NCBI RefSeq assembly: GCF_009827055.1
Contig: NZ_WUMK01000004.1
Coordinates: forward strand, 434,001-498,000
From: Shinella kummerowiae
GTDB lineage: Bacteria > Pseudomonadota > Alphaproteobacteria > Rhizobiales > Rhizobiaceae
DNA length: 64,000 bases
Direction: 5' to 3'
Below, in pieces: positions 9,010 to 16,906 of the stretch. Below the pieces are notes generated by a model. It was not told where the DNA came from, made no database searches, and was given only the letters and a program-made list of their open reading frames with translations. The stretch's first letter is position 1. The number at the start of each line of letters is the position of its first letter. A program made the translations under genes and the position numbers.

Positions 9010-9507
9010 TTATAGCGTGTGGTAGCCCCGGTCCATATAGAGAAGCGCCGGTTTGTGCGCACCGGCGGAAACGCCCATGACCTCCCCGATCAGCATCATA
9101 TGCGTCGCAATGACCTTGAATTCGACAAGCCGGCAATCGAAGGCGGCGAGCGCGTCCTTCAGCACCGGCGCACCGGTCACCAGTTCCTCCCAGTCGCCCT
9201 TGGCGAAGCGCTCTTCCGAGGTCAGGGAAGGATCGCGGCCAGAAAAGGCATTGGCAAGCTCGATCTGGTCGGCGGAAAGCGTGTTCAGCGCAAAACGGCC
9301 GCTTTTCTCGAAGATCGTGTTCCTGGGATTGGAGGCGTTGACGCAAGCGAGAACCATCGCCGGATTGTCCGACACCGAGCAGGCGGCGGTGATCGTCACG
9401 CCGCGCCGCTCGCCCTCGAAGGCCGTCGTCACGATCTGCACATGGCCTGCATAGCGGCTCATCGCATTACGGTAGAGCGATGGGTCCAGCATCAATCTGT
9501 CCAACAC
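9010..9507 (-). CDS. Flavin reductase family protein
   Basis: NAD(P)H:FMN/FAD oxidoreductase-like protein of about 165 residues with a split-barrel flavin-binding fold. Characteristic segments are YAGHVQIVTTAFEGERRGVT, the TITAACSVSDNPAMVLACVN strand pair and KSGRFALNTLSADQ. Such proteins supply reduced flavin to a monooxygenase, but none is encoded nearby. I place the start at GTG 9507 because GAAGGAGAA lies 7 bases before it; an upstream ATG at 9537 in the same frame would overlap that ribosome site and add ten residues (MYLLHEKENA). It may be read together with the downstream moxR operon, 27 bases away. Confidence 0.85.
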   Translation of the reverse strand: MLDRLMLDPSLYRNAMSRYAGHVQIVTTAFEGERRGVTITAACSVSDNPAMVLACVNASNPRNTIFEKSGRFALNTLSADQIELANAFSGRDPSLTSEERFAKGDWEELVTGAPVLKDALAAFDCRLVEFKVIATHMMLIGEVMGVSAGAHKPALLYMDRGYHTL

Positions 9508-9679
9508 GGCGTTCTCCTTCTCATGAAGGAGATACATGGCGAAAATGAAGAAAAATGTAACCCCCTAAAAGTGGAATTTTTTCATCCAGTTTTTTCATGA
9601 GGATTTTCAACCGAGATTTCCCTTTGACGCCTCTCGCACGATCCTTACAAAAGGCTCAACTGTGCGCCATGGATCCAGA

Positions 9680-10756
9680 ATGAAGATCGCGTCCCTCGCC
9701 CCGCTGTTCGGTACCCTCCTGTTTGCGGCCGCCCCGGCCGCCGCCGCGGGCCTGACCTTTGCTGTCGTTGCGCCACAGGAGGGGCCGCTCGCCATTCTCG
9801 GCCAGCAGGTTCGTGATGGCGCGCGGTTTGCGGCAGAGACGAATGGCGACACCATCGTGACCATTGCCGAAACCTGCGACGAAAGCGATGGCGAAGGCAT
9901 TGCCAAGCAGATTCTCGCCGCAGACGCCGTGGCCGCAGTCGGCTTCCTGTGCACCGAGGGACTTGCCGCCTCGCTTCCCGCGCTTGCCGAGGCAAATGTT
10001 CCGACGGTCACGCTGTCGGTCCGCTCCGGCATTCTCATGGAGGATGCGCTGAAGAAAAAATGGCCGCTCTTCCGCCTCGCGCCCGGCCCGAAGGCCGAGG
10101 CGGACAAGGCCGTCGATATCATCACGCGCGCCTGGAAATCCGAACCCTTCGCCCTCATCGACGACGGCACGATCCATGCCCGCGAGCTTGTCGAGACGGT
10201 TCGCCTGCGGCTGGAGGAAGTCGGCATGAAGGCGGCTTTCGTCGACACCTATCGTCCAACGCAGGAACAGCAGATCACCCTCGTCCGTCGTCTTGTCAAA
10301 ACGGGGGTCACCCGCGTTTTCGTCGGCGGCGACCGCACCGATATCGCGGTGATCGCCCGGGATGCGAAGAACGAGAAGACGCCGTTGACGCTGCTCGGCG
10401 GCGAGGCTCTGCTCGGCGCCGATCCGCTCGTGCCGATGACGGATGGCGTGCAAGCGATTGCGCTTCCCGATTACCAGACGCTGCCGGCGGGGCTGCCGGT
10501 CGCCAGCGGGATGCAGCAACGCGGCGGGGTTGCGGAAGGCTATGTGCTGCCAGCCCACGCCGCTGTCACGGCGCTTGCGGCCGCGGCGGCAGAGGGCGGC
10601 AACCTCGTGGAAAAACTGGCCGGCGGCAGTTTCCCAACGGCAATCGGCACGGTCGCCTTCGGCGCGGATCATGAACTCAGTGAAAACCCCTACCGTCTGC
10701 TCGTCTGGCAGGCCGGCGCCTTCGTGCCGGCGGAAACCGCGCCGGAGAGCGAATAG
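9680..10756 (+). CDS. Branched-chain amino acid-type ABC transporter periplasmic binding protein
   Basis: Predicted periplasmic ligand-binding protein (type 1 fold, LivJ-like) of 358 residues. The signal peptide is MKIASLAPLFGTLLFAAAPA with cleavage near AAA-AG. The mature part starts with LTFAVVAPQEGPLAILGQQV, the typical first strand and loop of this family, and later has VFVGGDRTDIAVIARDAK. No permease or ATPase gene is adjacent, so it is an orphan or sensor-type binding protein. The start at 9680 is preferred over an in-frame GTG at 9662 because the signal peptide then begins normally. The peptidase gene begins at the next base after its stop. Confidence 0.85.
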   Translation: MKIASLAPLFGTLLFAAAPAAAAGLTFAVVAPQEGPLAILGQQVRDGARFAAETNGDTIVTIAETCDESDGEGIAKQILAADAVAAVGFLCTEGLAASLPALAEANVPTVTLSVRSGILMEDALKKKWPLFRLAPGPKAEADKAVDIITRAWKSEPFALIDDGTIHARELVETVRLRLEEVGMKAAFVDTYRPTQEQQITLVRRLVKTGVTRVFVGGDRTDIAVIARDAKNEKTPLTLLGGEALLGADPLVPMTDGVQAIALPDYQTLPAGLPVASGMQQRGGVAEGYVLPAHAAVTALAAAAAEGGNLVEKLAGGSFPTAIGTVAFGADHELSENPYRLLVWQAGAFVPAETAPESE

Positions 10757-11755
10757 ATGAAACCGGGACCGAAGAACCGCATAACGGATGTCGCCGGCCT
10801 CAAGGTCGGCAATGCGACGGATCACGCCCTGCGCTCCGGCGTTACCGTGGTGCTCTGTGACGAGCCCGCCGTCGCCGCCGTGCAGGTACTCGGCGGCGCG
10901 CCGGGAACTCGGGAAACCGACCTTCTGGAACCGCACAATACCGTTCAGACCGTCGATGCCCTCGTGCTCTCCGGCGGTTCGGCCTTCGGGCTGGATGCTG
11001 CGTCCGGGGTACAGGCCGCCCTGCGCGGGGCGGGGCGCGGTTTTGCCGTCGGCCCCTTTCGCGTGCCGATCGTGCCGGCCGCCATCCTGTTCGATCTGAT
11101 GAACGGCGGCGACAAGGACTGGGGCCGTTATCCGCCCTATCGCGAGCTTGGTTATGCGGCGCTTGCCAACGCCGCCGAAGACTTCGAGACCGGCAGTGCC
11201 GGTGCCGGCACGGGTGCGCTCACCGCGACCTTCAAAGGCGGCCTCGGATCCGCCTCCACCACTCTGGAAACCGGCTTTACCGTTGGCGCCCTCGTGGCGG
11301 TCAATGCGCTCGGTTCGGCGACGGTCGGCGAGACGCGTCACTTTTGGGCGGCGCCCTTCGAGGAAGCGCAGGAGTTCGGCGGGCTCGGCCTGCCCTTCCC
11401 CTTCCCGGCCGACGCCCGCATACCGCGCACGAAAATGTCGCGTCGACCGACCGGCACGGAAAACACCACGATCGCCGTCATCGCCACGGATGCCGTGCTG
11501 AGCAAGGCCGAAGCAAAGCGTCTCGCCATCGCCGCGCATGACGGTTTTGCCCGTGCCCTCTGGCCCGCCCACACGCCGCTCGACGGTGATCTCGTCTTCG
11601 CGCTGGCGACAGGAAAGAGCGGCCGCGTCCCGGCACCGGAGGATTTCATCGCGCTCTGCGCCGCCGCCGCCTCCACCATGGCACGCGCCATCGCCCGCGG
11701 CGTGCATGATGCCACGCCCATGCCGGGCGACATCATGCCGAGCTGGGCGCGGTAA
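10757..11755 (+). CDS. S58 (DmpA/P1) family self-processing peptidase
   Basis: N-terminal nucleophile aminopeptidase-like protein of 332 residues, related to DmpA and beta-aminopeptidases. Members cleave themselves in two, freeing a Ser or Thr that becomes the nucleophile. Here the predicted site is N236-T237 in GTENTTIAV, so the nucleophile would be Thr rather than the Ser of DmpA. Other family stretches are [32 protein letters not shown] and [15 protein letters not shown]. It starts directly after the stop of the binding-protein gene with no spacer, suggesting one transcript. The real substrate is unknown. Confidence 0.88.
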   Translation: MKPGPKNRITDVAGLKVGNATDHALRSGVTVVLCDEPAVAAVQVLGGAPGTRETDLLEPHNTVQTVDALVLSGGSAFGLDAASGVQAALRGAGRGFAVGPFRVPIVPAAILFDLMNGGDKDWGRYPPYRELGYAALANAAEDFETGSAGAGTGALTATFKGGLGSASTTLETGFTVGALVAVNALGSATVGETRHFWAAPFEEAQEFGGLGLPFPFPADARIPRTKMSRRPTGTENTTIAVIATDAVLSKAEAKRLAIAAHDGFARALWPAHTPLDGDLVFALATGKSGRVPAPEDFIALCAAAASTMARAIARGVHDATPMPGDIMPSWAR

Positions 11756-11819
11756 ATCGCCCGTTGTTCGCTCTGCGCGGGGATGGTATGGCCACGCAAA
11801 TTTTTCCACGGAGCCTGAC

Positions 11820-12497
11820 ATGACCCTTCCCATCCGGATCGCGCCCTCCATTCTCGCCGCCGATTATGCCAAGCTCGGCCAGGAAGTGCGCGACGTCGTC
11901 GCGGCAGGCGCCGACTGGATCCATCTCGACATCATGGACGGCCATTTCGTGCCGAACATCTCCTTCGGTCCTGACGTCATCAAGTCACTGCGCCCGCATA
12001 CCGACGCCTTCTTCGACTGCCACCTGATGATTGCGCCCGCCGATCCCTATCTCGAGGCCTTCGCCAAGGCCGGCTGCGACAGCATCACCGTGCATGCCGA
12101 GGCCGGCCCCCACCTCGACCGCTCGCTGCAGGCCATCAAGGCGCTGGGAAAACGCGCCGGCGTGTCGATCAATCCGGCGACCTCGGAAAGCGTGCTCGAC
12201 TACCTGCTCGACAAGATCGACCTTATCCTCGTGATGACGGTCAATCCGGGCTTCGGCGGCCAGAAATACATTCCGGCGATGCAGGAAAAGCTTCGCCGCG
12301 TGCGTTCGCTCGTCGGCGACCGGCCGATCGACATTCAGGTCGATGGCGGCATTGCAGTCGATACGATCGCCATGCCCGCCGCTGCCGGTGCCAATGTCTT
12401 CGTCGCGGGCTCCGCCATCTTCGGTGGCGGTCACATTGACGCCTATCGCAAAACGATCGACACTCTACGCAGCAATGCGGAGGGTGCGCGGGCGTGA
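11820..12497 (+). CDS. rpe: Ribulose-phosphate 3-epimerase
   Basis: Interconverts ribulose 5-phosphate and xylulose 5-phosphate in the pentose phosphate pathway and Calvin cycle. The 225-residue TIM barrel has the metal-binding [14 protein letters not shown] (H35, D37), FDCHLM (H68), [13 protein letters not shown] and IQVDGGI, plus the phosphate-binding VAGSAIF near the C-terminus. The start is ATG 11820 with GGAG 6 bases upstream; the frame is open further upstream but overlaps the peptidase gene. It ends with a 4-base overlap (GTGA) into the DUF2259 gene. Confidence 0.96.
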   Translation: MTLPIRIAPSILAADYAKLGQEVRDVVAAGADWIHLDIMDGHFVPNISFGPDVIKSLRPHTDAFFDCHLMIAPADPYLEAFAKAGCDSITVHAEAGPHLDRSLQAIKALGKRAGVSINPATSESVLDYLLDKIDLILVMTVNPGFGGQKYIPAMQEKLRRVRSLVGDRPIDIQVDGGIAVDTIAMPAAAGANVFVAGSAIFGGGHIDAYRKTIDTLRSNAEGARA

Positions 12498-13228
12498 GGA
12501 TTTTGCGAAAGGCGGCGTTCGCCCTTCTGGCGACCATGCTGGCGACGGCAGGTGCGTCAGCCGGCGACTTCTCGACCTTCCAGACCCTTGGCTTCTCGCC
12601 GGACGGCAAGGTCTACGCCTTCGAGGAATTCGGCGTCCAGGACGGCTCCGGCTTTCCCTATTCGACCATCTATTTCATCGACACACAGAAGGACGCCTAT
12701 CTTCCCGGCACGCCGATCCGTGCACGGATCGACGACGAGGAAGCGGACCTTGCAAAGGCGCGGGCGGAAAGCCGCGACAAGGCGAAAAACCTGATCGCAC
12801 AGCACAAGGTGCTCTCCAATCCAGGCCTGCTCGCGGCATTCAATCCGATGGGCGAAGCCGGTGTCGACCGCAAGCGTATCGAGTATTTCCCGCATGCGAT
12901 CGAGCCGATGGTCGGCGGAAGCTATGCGCTGGCCCTCGAAGACATCGCGCTCGACATGACGGACAAATGCCGTGATCTCACTCCCGACGGGATAAAGGGA
13001 TTCCGCCTCAAGCTCGTGAGACGCGACGGCCAGGCGGCCGACACGGTTGTGCATGAGGATACGCGCGTGCCCGAGAGCCGCAACTGTCCGCATTCCTACC
13101 AGATATCCGGCGCCGTAACCTTCAACGCGTTCGGCGCCGAGCCGGTGCATATGGCGCTCGTGCTGGTGCGTAGCTTCGGCTTCGAAGGCAGCGACGGACG
13201 CTGGATCGCCGTACCGTTCCGGCCGTGA
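12494..13228 (+). CDS. DUF2259 predicted secreted protein
   Basis: A 244-residue exported protein of unknown function matching the DUF2259 family of Rhizobiales. The signal peptide is [20 protein letters not shown] with cleavage near ASA-GD. The mature part begins [20 protein letters not shown], the usual start of this family, and has two conserved-looking cysteines ([10 protein letters not shown] and SRNCPHSYQ) that could pair in the periplasm. The GTG start overlaps the rpe stop by 4 bases with GGAGG in the rpe 3' end, so translation is coupled to rpe. It in turn overlaps the next membrane protein gene. Confidence 0.82.
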   Translation: MRILRKAAFALLATMLATAGASAGDFSTFQTLGFSPDGKVYAFEEFGVQDGSGFPYSTIYFIDTQKDAYLPGTPIRARIDDEEADLAKARAESRDKAKNLIAQHKVLSNPGLLAAFNPMGEAGVDRKRIEYFPHAIEPMVGGSYALALEDIALDMTDKCRDLTPDGIKGFRLKLVRRDGQAADTVVHEDTRVPESRNCPHSYQISGAVTFNAFGAEPVHMALVLVRSFGFEGSDGRWIAVPFRP

Positions 13229-13782
13229 GCATGAATCTGGCGGCGGGGGCAACGGGCGCAAACGCCGCATTTCAGAGCAGGCCCGCGCCGGTCTTCCCCT
13301 CCCTTCCCCTTCACCTTGGCGGCTCCGTTGCCTGGGGCCTGCTGATGGCGGCTTGCGCCTTCGCCTCGCTTGCAATGCAGGGGCGTGCGCAGACATTTCA
13401 CCTCGCAATGATCCTGCTGATCTTTTTCGCAGGCGGCGTGCTTGCCTGGATCGTCGCGCTGCCGATGGCACGCCTGCTGACGCGGCGACGCAGCGCCGAG
13501 ACCCGCTTTGCCGCCCATTTTGCGTTGCTCAGCCTCGGCACCATCGCCGCCACGGCCTTTCTTTTCGCCATGGATTACCGGCTGTTCTATGCGCAATGGC
13601 ACCACCCCTTCGGCACGCGCATCTGGGCCTATCAGTTCGTCTTCACCGCCGTCGGCGCGGTCTACCAGTTCCTCGTCATGGGGCTCAGGCTTTATCTGCC
13701 GGTCGGCCTGCCCATTCTGGCGGGCGCAAGCCTGTGGCTCGCGCGGTCCATGCCGCCACACATGCCCCCACACATGCGTTGA
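13225..13782 (+). CDS. Hypothetical membrane protein
   Basis: A 185-residue protein with four likely membrane segments: around GGSVAWGLLMAACAFASLAM, then LAMILLIFFAGGVLAWIVAL, FALLSLGTIAATAFLFAM and VFTAVGAVYQFLVMGLRLYL. The segments alternate with short basic loops (RLLTRRRSAETR). No family recognised. The start is either GTG 13225, which overlaps the DUF2259 stop by 4 bases, or ATG 13231. The last residues repeat PPHM twice. It sits in the rpe-DUF2259 operon, 59 bases upstream of purB. Confidence 0.72.
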   Translation: MSMNLAAGATGANAAFQSRPAPVFPSLPLHLGGSVAWGLLMAACAFASLAMQGRAQTFHLAMILLIFFAGGVLAWIVALPMARLLTRRRSAETRFAAHFALLSLGTIAATAFLFAMDYRLFYAQWHHPFGTRIWAYQFVFTAVGAVYQFLVMGLRLYLPVGLPILAGASLWLARSMPPHMPPHMR

Positions 13783-13841
13783 GCTTGCCGGCCATCTTTG
13801 CTAAAGCGGCGGCAACGCCCACCTGAGAAAGTCTTGAGCTG

Positions 13842-15149
13842 ATGATCCCTCGCTATTCCCGACCGGACATGGTCGCCATCTGGTCGCCCGAAACGAAGTT
13901 CCGCATCTGGTTCGAGATCGAAGCCTATGCCTGCGACGCGCTGGCCGACCTCGGCGTCATTCCGAAGTCGGCAGCCGAAACCATCTGGGAAAAGGGTGGC
14001 AAGGCGGAATTCGACGTCGCCCGCATCGACGAGATCGAAGCCGTCACCAAGCATGACGTCATCGCCTTCCTGACGCACCTCGCCGAATTCGTCGGCCCCG
14101 ACAGCCGCTTCGTGCACCAGGGCATGACCTCGTCGGACGTGCTCGACACCACCTTCAACATCCAGCTCGTGCGCGCCGCCGACATCCTGCTTTCCGGCAT
14201 GGACCGCCTGCTCGCCGCGCTGAAGGCCCGCGCCTTCGAGCACAAGGACACGATCCGCATCGGCCGCAGCCACGGCATCCATGCGGAGCCGACGACGATG
14301 GGCCTGACGCTCGCCCGCTTCTATGCCGAGATGGACCGCAACCGCGCCCGCCTGGTCGCCGCCCGCGCGGAAATCGCGACGGGTGCCGTCTCCGGCGCCG
14401 TCGGCACCTTCGCCAATATCGACCCGCGCGTGGAAGAACATGTCTGCGCCAAGCTCGGCCTGGTGCCGGAGCCGGTGTCCACCCAGGTCATCCCGCGCGA
14501 TCGTCACGCCATGTTCTTCGCCACGCTCGGCGTCATCGCCTCGTCGATCGAAAACGTGGCGATCGAAATCCGCCACATGCAGCGCACGGAAGTTCTGGAA
14601 GCGGAAGAGTTCTTCTCGCCGGGCCAGAAGGGTTCGTCCGCCATGCCGCACAAGCGCAATCCGGTGCTGACGGAAAACCTGACGGGCCTTGCCCGTCTCG
14701 TGCGCATGGCCGTGACGCCCGCCATGGAAAACGTGGCTCTCTGGCACGAGCGCGACATTTCGCATTCCAGCGTCGAGCGCGGCATCGGCCCGGACACGAC
14801 GATCACGCTCGACTTCGCGCTCAACCGTCTTGCCGGCGTCATCGAGAAGCTGGTGATCTATCCGGAGAACATGCTGAAGAATCTCAACAAGTTCCGCGGC
14901 CTCGTTCATTCGCAGCGCGTTCTGCTTGCCCTTACGCAAGCCGGCGTGTCGCGCGAGGATTCCTACCGTCTCGTGCAGCGCAATGCGATGAAGGTCTGGG
15001 AAAAGGGTGCGGACTTCCTGGAAGAGCTTTTGGCCGACGCGGAAGTGCGGGCTGCCCTCTCCGAAGAGCAGATCCGCGAGAAATTCGACCTCGGCTACCA
15101 CACCAAACACGTCGACACGATCTTCCGCCGCGTTTTCGGCACCGTCTGA
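13842..15149 (+). CDS. purB: Adenylosuccinate lyase
   Basis: Catalyses two fumarate-releasing steps of purine synthesis: SAICAR to AICAR and adenylosuccinate to AMP. The 435-residue protein has the fumarase/aspartase superfamily signature GSSAMPHKRNP (264-274), the active-site TSSD (97-100) and the catalytic-histidine region GRSHGIHAEP near 141-150. Length is normal for the alphaproteobacterial form. The start ATG follows a weak GAAAG-type site. It is separate from the purC-purS-purQ-purL block about 5 kb downstream. A GC-rich hairpin follows. Confidence 0.97.
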   Translation: MIPRYSRPDMVAIWSPETKFRIWFEIEAYACDALADLGVIPKSAAETIWEKGGKAEFDVARIDEIEAVTKHDVIAFLTHLAEFVGPDSRFVHQGMTSSDVLDTTFNIQLVRAADILLSGMDRLLAALKARAFEHKDTIRIGRSHGIHAEPTTMGLTLARFYAEMDRNRARLVAARAEIATGAVSGAVGTFANIDPRVEEHVCAKLGLVPEPVSTQVIPRDRHAMFFATLGVIASSIENVAIEIRHMQRTEVLEAEEFFSPGQKGSSAMPHKRNPVLTENLTGLARLVRMAVTPAMENVALWHERDISHSSVERGIGPDTTITLDFALNRLAGVIEKLVIYPENMLKNLNKFRGLVHSQRVLLALTQAGVSREDSYRLVQRNAMKVWEKGADFLEELLADAEVRAALSEEQIREKFDLGYHTKHVDTIFRRVFGTV

Positions 15150-15205
15150 GATCGACCTTGTGAACATGCCGGCGAAGACCTTTCGTCGGCACTGGCGAAG
15201 TAACA

Positions 15206-15230
15206 GCGATGGCGCCCAAGGCGCCATCGC
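15206..15230. terminator. GC-rich hairpin after purB
   Basis: Perfect 11-bp inverted repeat (GCGATGGCGCC / GGCGCCATCGC) with a 3-base loop, 56 bases after the purB stop and before the convergent DUF2189-like gene. It lacks a T tract, so termination activity is inferred from position only. Confidence 0.5.
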
Positions 15231-15288
15231 TCCCCTCTGGCAGGCGGTTTTGCGCCCTCCTCCTGGCGCGCCCCGCCTGCGAAATCGT

Positions 15289-16092
15289 TTACGTGCGCTC
15301 GTCGACGACGAGCTTGCGGTAGAGGTGCCAGGTGGCATGGCCGAGGATCGGCATGATCACGGCAAGGCCGACGAAGAGTGGGATCGTCCCGACAATCAAC
15401 AGCGCCGCGACGATCAGGCCCCAGGCGGCAATCGGCATGGGGTTCATCAGCGTCGCGCGCAGCGACGTCTCCATTGCGACAACCGCTCCGACATCGCGAT
15501 CCAGCATCAGCGGAAAGGCGATGACGGTCGTGGCGAGCACGACCAGCGCAAAGCAGAAGCCGATCGCATTGCCCGCCAGCATGAGCAGCAGGCCGTTTTC
15601 CGAACTGAAGATGGAGGCCATGAACAACCCCAGCGACTGTGGCGGCTCCGGCCCGAACAGGTTGGTATAGAGCATTTGCGCAAAGACCAGCCACGCGACG
15701 AAAAGCACAAATAGCAGGGCGCCGACGGCGAGGATGGACGGCAGTGCCGGCGAGTGGCGAACCTCCAGCGCATGGCGCCAGGAGGTGTCCATGCCAAGCT
15801 CGCGCCGACGGCTGATCTCATAAAGGCCGAGCGCAAAGAACGGGCCGAGCAGCGCAAAACCGGCGATCAGCGGAAAGATCAGCGGCAGCAGGTTGGCGCC
15901 GGAACTCCAGGTGACGAGCACCACGCCGCAAATCGGGTAGATCAGGCTTAAAAAGACATAGTGCGATGGTTTCGCGCGAAAATCCTCGAAACCGAGCGCC
16001 AGTGCGTCCCGGACATCGGACAGCGTGATCCGCCGGATCGCCGGCCGCTCTGCCATGTCATCAGAACCTGCCATCACATGAAATGTCGTCAT
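15289..16092 (-). CDS. DUF2189-type integral membrane protein
   Basis: A 267-residue inner-membrane protein with about six hydrophobic segments and the DUF2189 layout: a soluble start (RRITLSDVRDALALGFEDFR), then HYVFLSLIYPICGVVLVTW and repeated long hydrophobic spans ending in GHATWHLYRKLV. The function of this family is unknown; some members lie near respiratory genes. The start is set at ATG 16092 because AGGAGG lies 7 bases upstream, although the frame is open further. It runs towards purB and away from the hydrolase gene. Confidence 0.82.
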   Translation of the reverse strand: MTTFHVMAGSDDMAERPAIRRITLSDVRDALALGFEDFRAKPSHYVFLSLIYPICGVVLVTWSSGANLLPLIFPLIAGFALLGPFFALGLYEISRRRELGMDTSWRHALEVRHSPALPSILAVGALLFVLFVAWLVFAQMLYTNLFGPEPPQSLGLFMASIFSSENGLLLMLAGNAIGFCFALVVLATTVIAFPLMLDRDVGAVVAMETSLRATLMNPMPIAAWGLIVAALLIVGTIPLFVGLAVIMPILGHATWHLYRKLVVDERT

Positions 16093-16260
16093 GACCATTC
16101 CTCCTGCCGGTCGGGAACCGTCACGGCCTGTAGGTGGAGGGCAATCGTCCGCCACCACGACGGGCCGTGATTGGCATTGAAGACGGCGCAGCATACACCC
16201 CGCGTGCTGATTTGTCCCACCCTCTTGACTTCAGCACTTCGTGAACGCACATGCCGGCGC

Positions 16261-16821
16261 ATGAAAGCGTCTGAAGCAGATATCCTCATCGTTCCCGGCT
16301 ACACCAATTCCGGGCCCGACCACTGGCAGAGCCGTTGGCAATCCAAGCTCGGCTCGGCGCGGCGCGTCGAGCAGGCGGAATGGGCCAAGCCCGTGCGCGA
16401 GGACTGGGTGCAGCGGCTGATCGAGGAAGTGTCGGCCGCAACGAAGCCGGTCGTGCTCGTCGCGCATTCGCTGGGCGTGGCGACGGCGATCCATGCCGCC
16501 CCCCATCTTGGCAACAAGGTCGCCGGTGCCTTCCTCGTCGCGCCGCCGGACGTCGCCAATCCGGACATCCGCCCCAAGCACCTGATGACCTTCGGTCCCT
16601 ATCCGCGTGAACCGCTTGCCTTCCCCTCCCTCGTCGTGGCGAGCCGCAACGATCCGTTCGGCACCTATGAGCATGCGGACGATATCGCGGCCGCCTGGGG
16701 TTCGCTGCTGCTCGATGCCGGTGAAGCCGGCCACATCAACACCGAGTCCGGCCATGGCCCCTGGCCGGAAGGCACGATGGTGTTCGCACAGTTCCTCAGC
16801 CGATTGAAGGCGCCGGAGTAA
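16261..16821 (+). CDS. RBBP9/YdeN-family serine hydrolase
   Basis: Small alpha/beta hydrolase of 186 residues. It has the family start ILIVPGYTNSGPDHWQSRW, the nucleophile elbow AHSLG with S70, a likely acid in ASRNDPFG and a late histidine in EAGHINTESGHG. Members are predicted esterases of unknown substrate. The start at ATG 16261 matches the family N-terminus; the frame is open 30 codons further up but that part is not like the family. The ribosome site is weak. It lies between a divergent membrane protein gene and a GGDEF-EAL gene. Confidence 0.85.
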   Translation: MKASEADILIVPGYTNSGPDHWQSRWQSKLGSARRVEQAEWAKPVREDWVQRLIEEVSAATKPVVLVAHSLGVATAIHAAPHLGNKVAGAFLVAPPDVANPDIRPKHLMTFGPYPREPLAFPSLVVASRNDPFGTYEHADDIAAAWGSLLLDAGEAGHINTESGHGPWPEGTMVFAQFLSRLKAPE

Positions 16822-16906
16822 CCTTTCGCGGATGTCCTCATTAAGAGGAATTTCATAGAAATCCTGCACGCTGCGGCTGTTGAGTTCATTGCAGGCGCCG
16901 CGTTTC

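Noticed and set aside
9656-11851. Long minus-strand open frame over the binding-protein and peptidase genes
   Set aside because: Shadow of two real plus-strand genes with clear families and signal peptide.
13692-15338. Long minus-strand open frame over purB
   Set aside because: Overlaps the conserved purB gene and has no recognisable domain.
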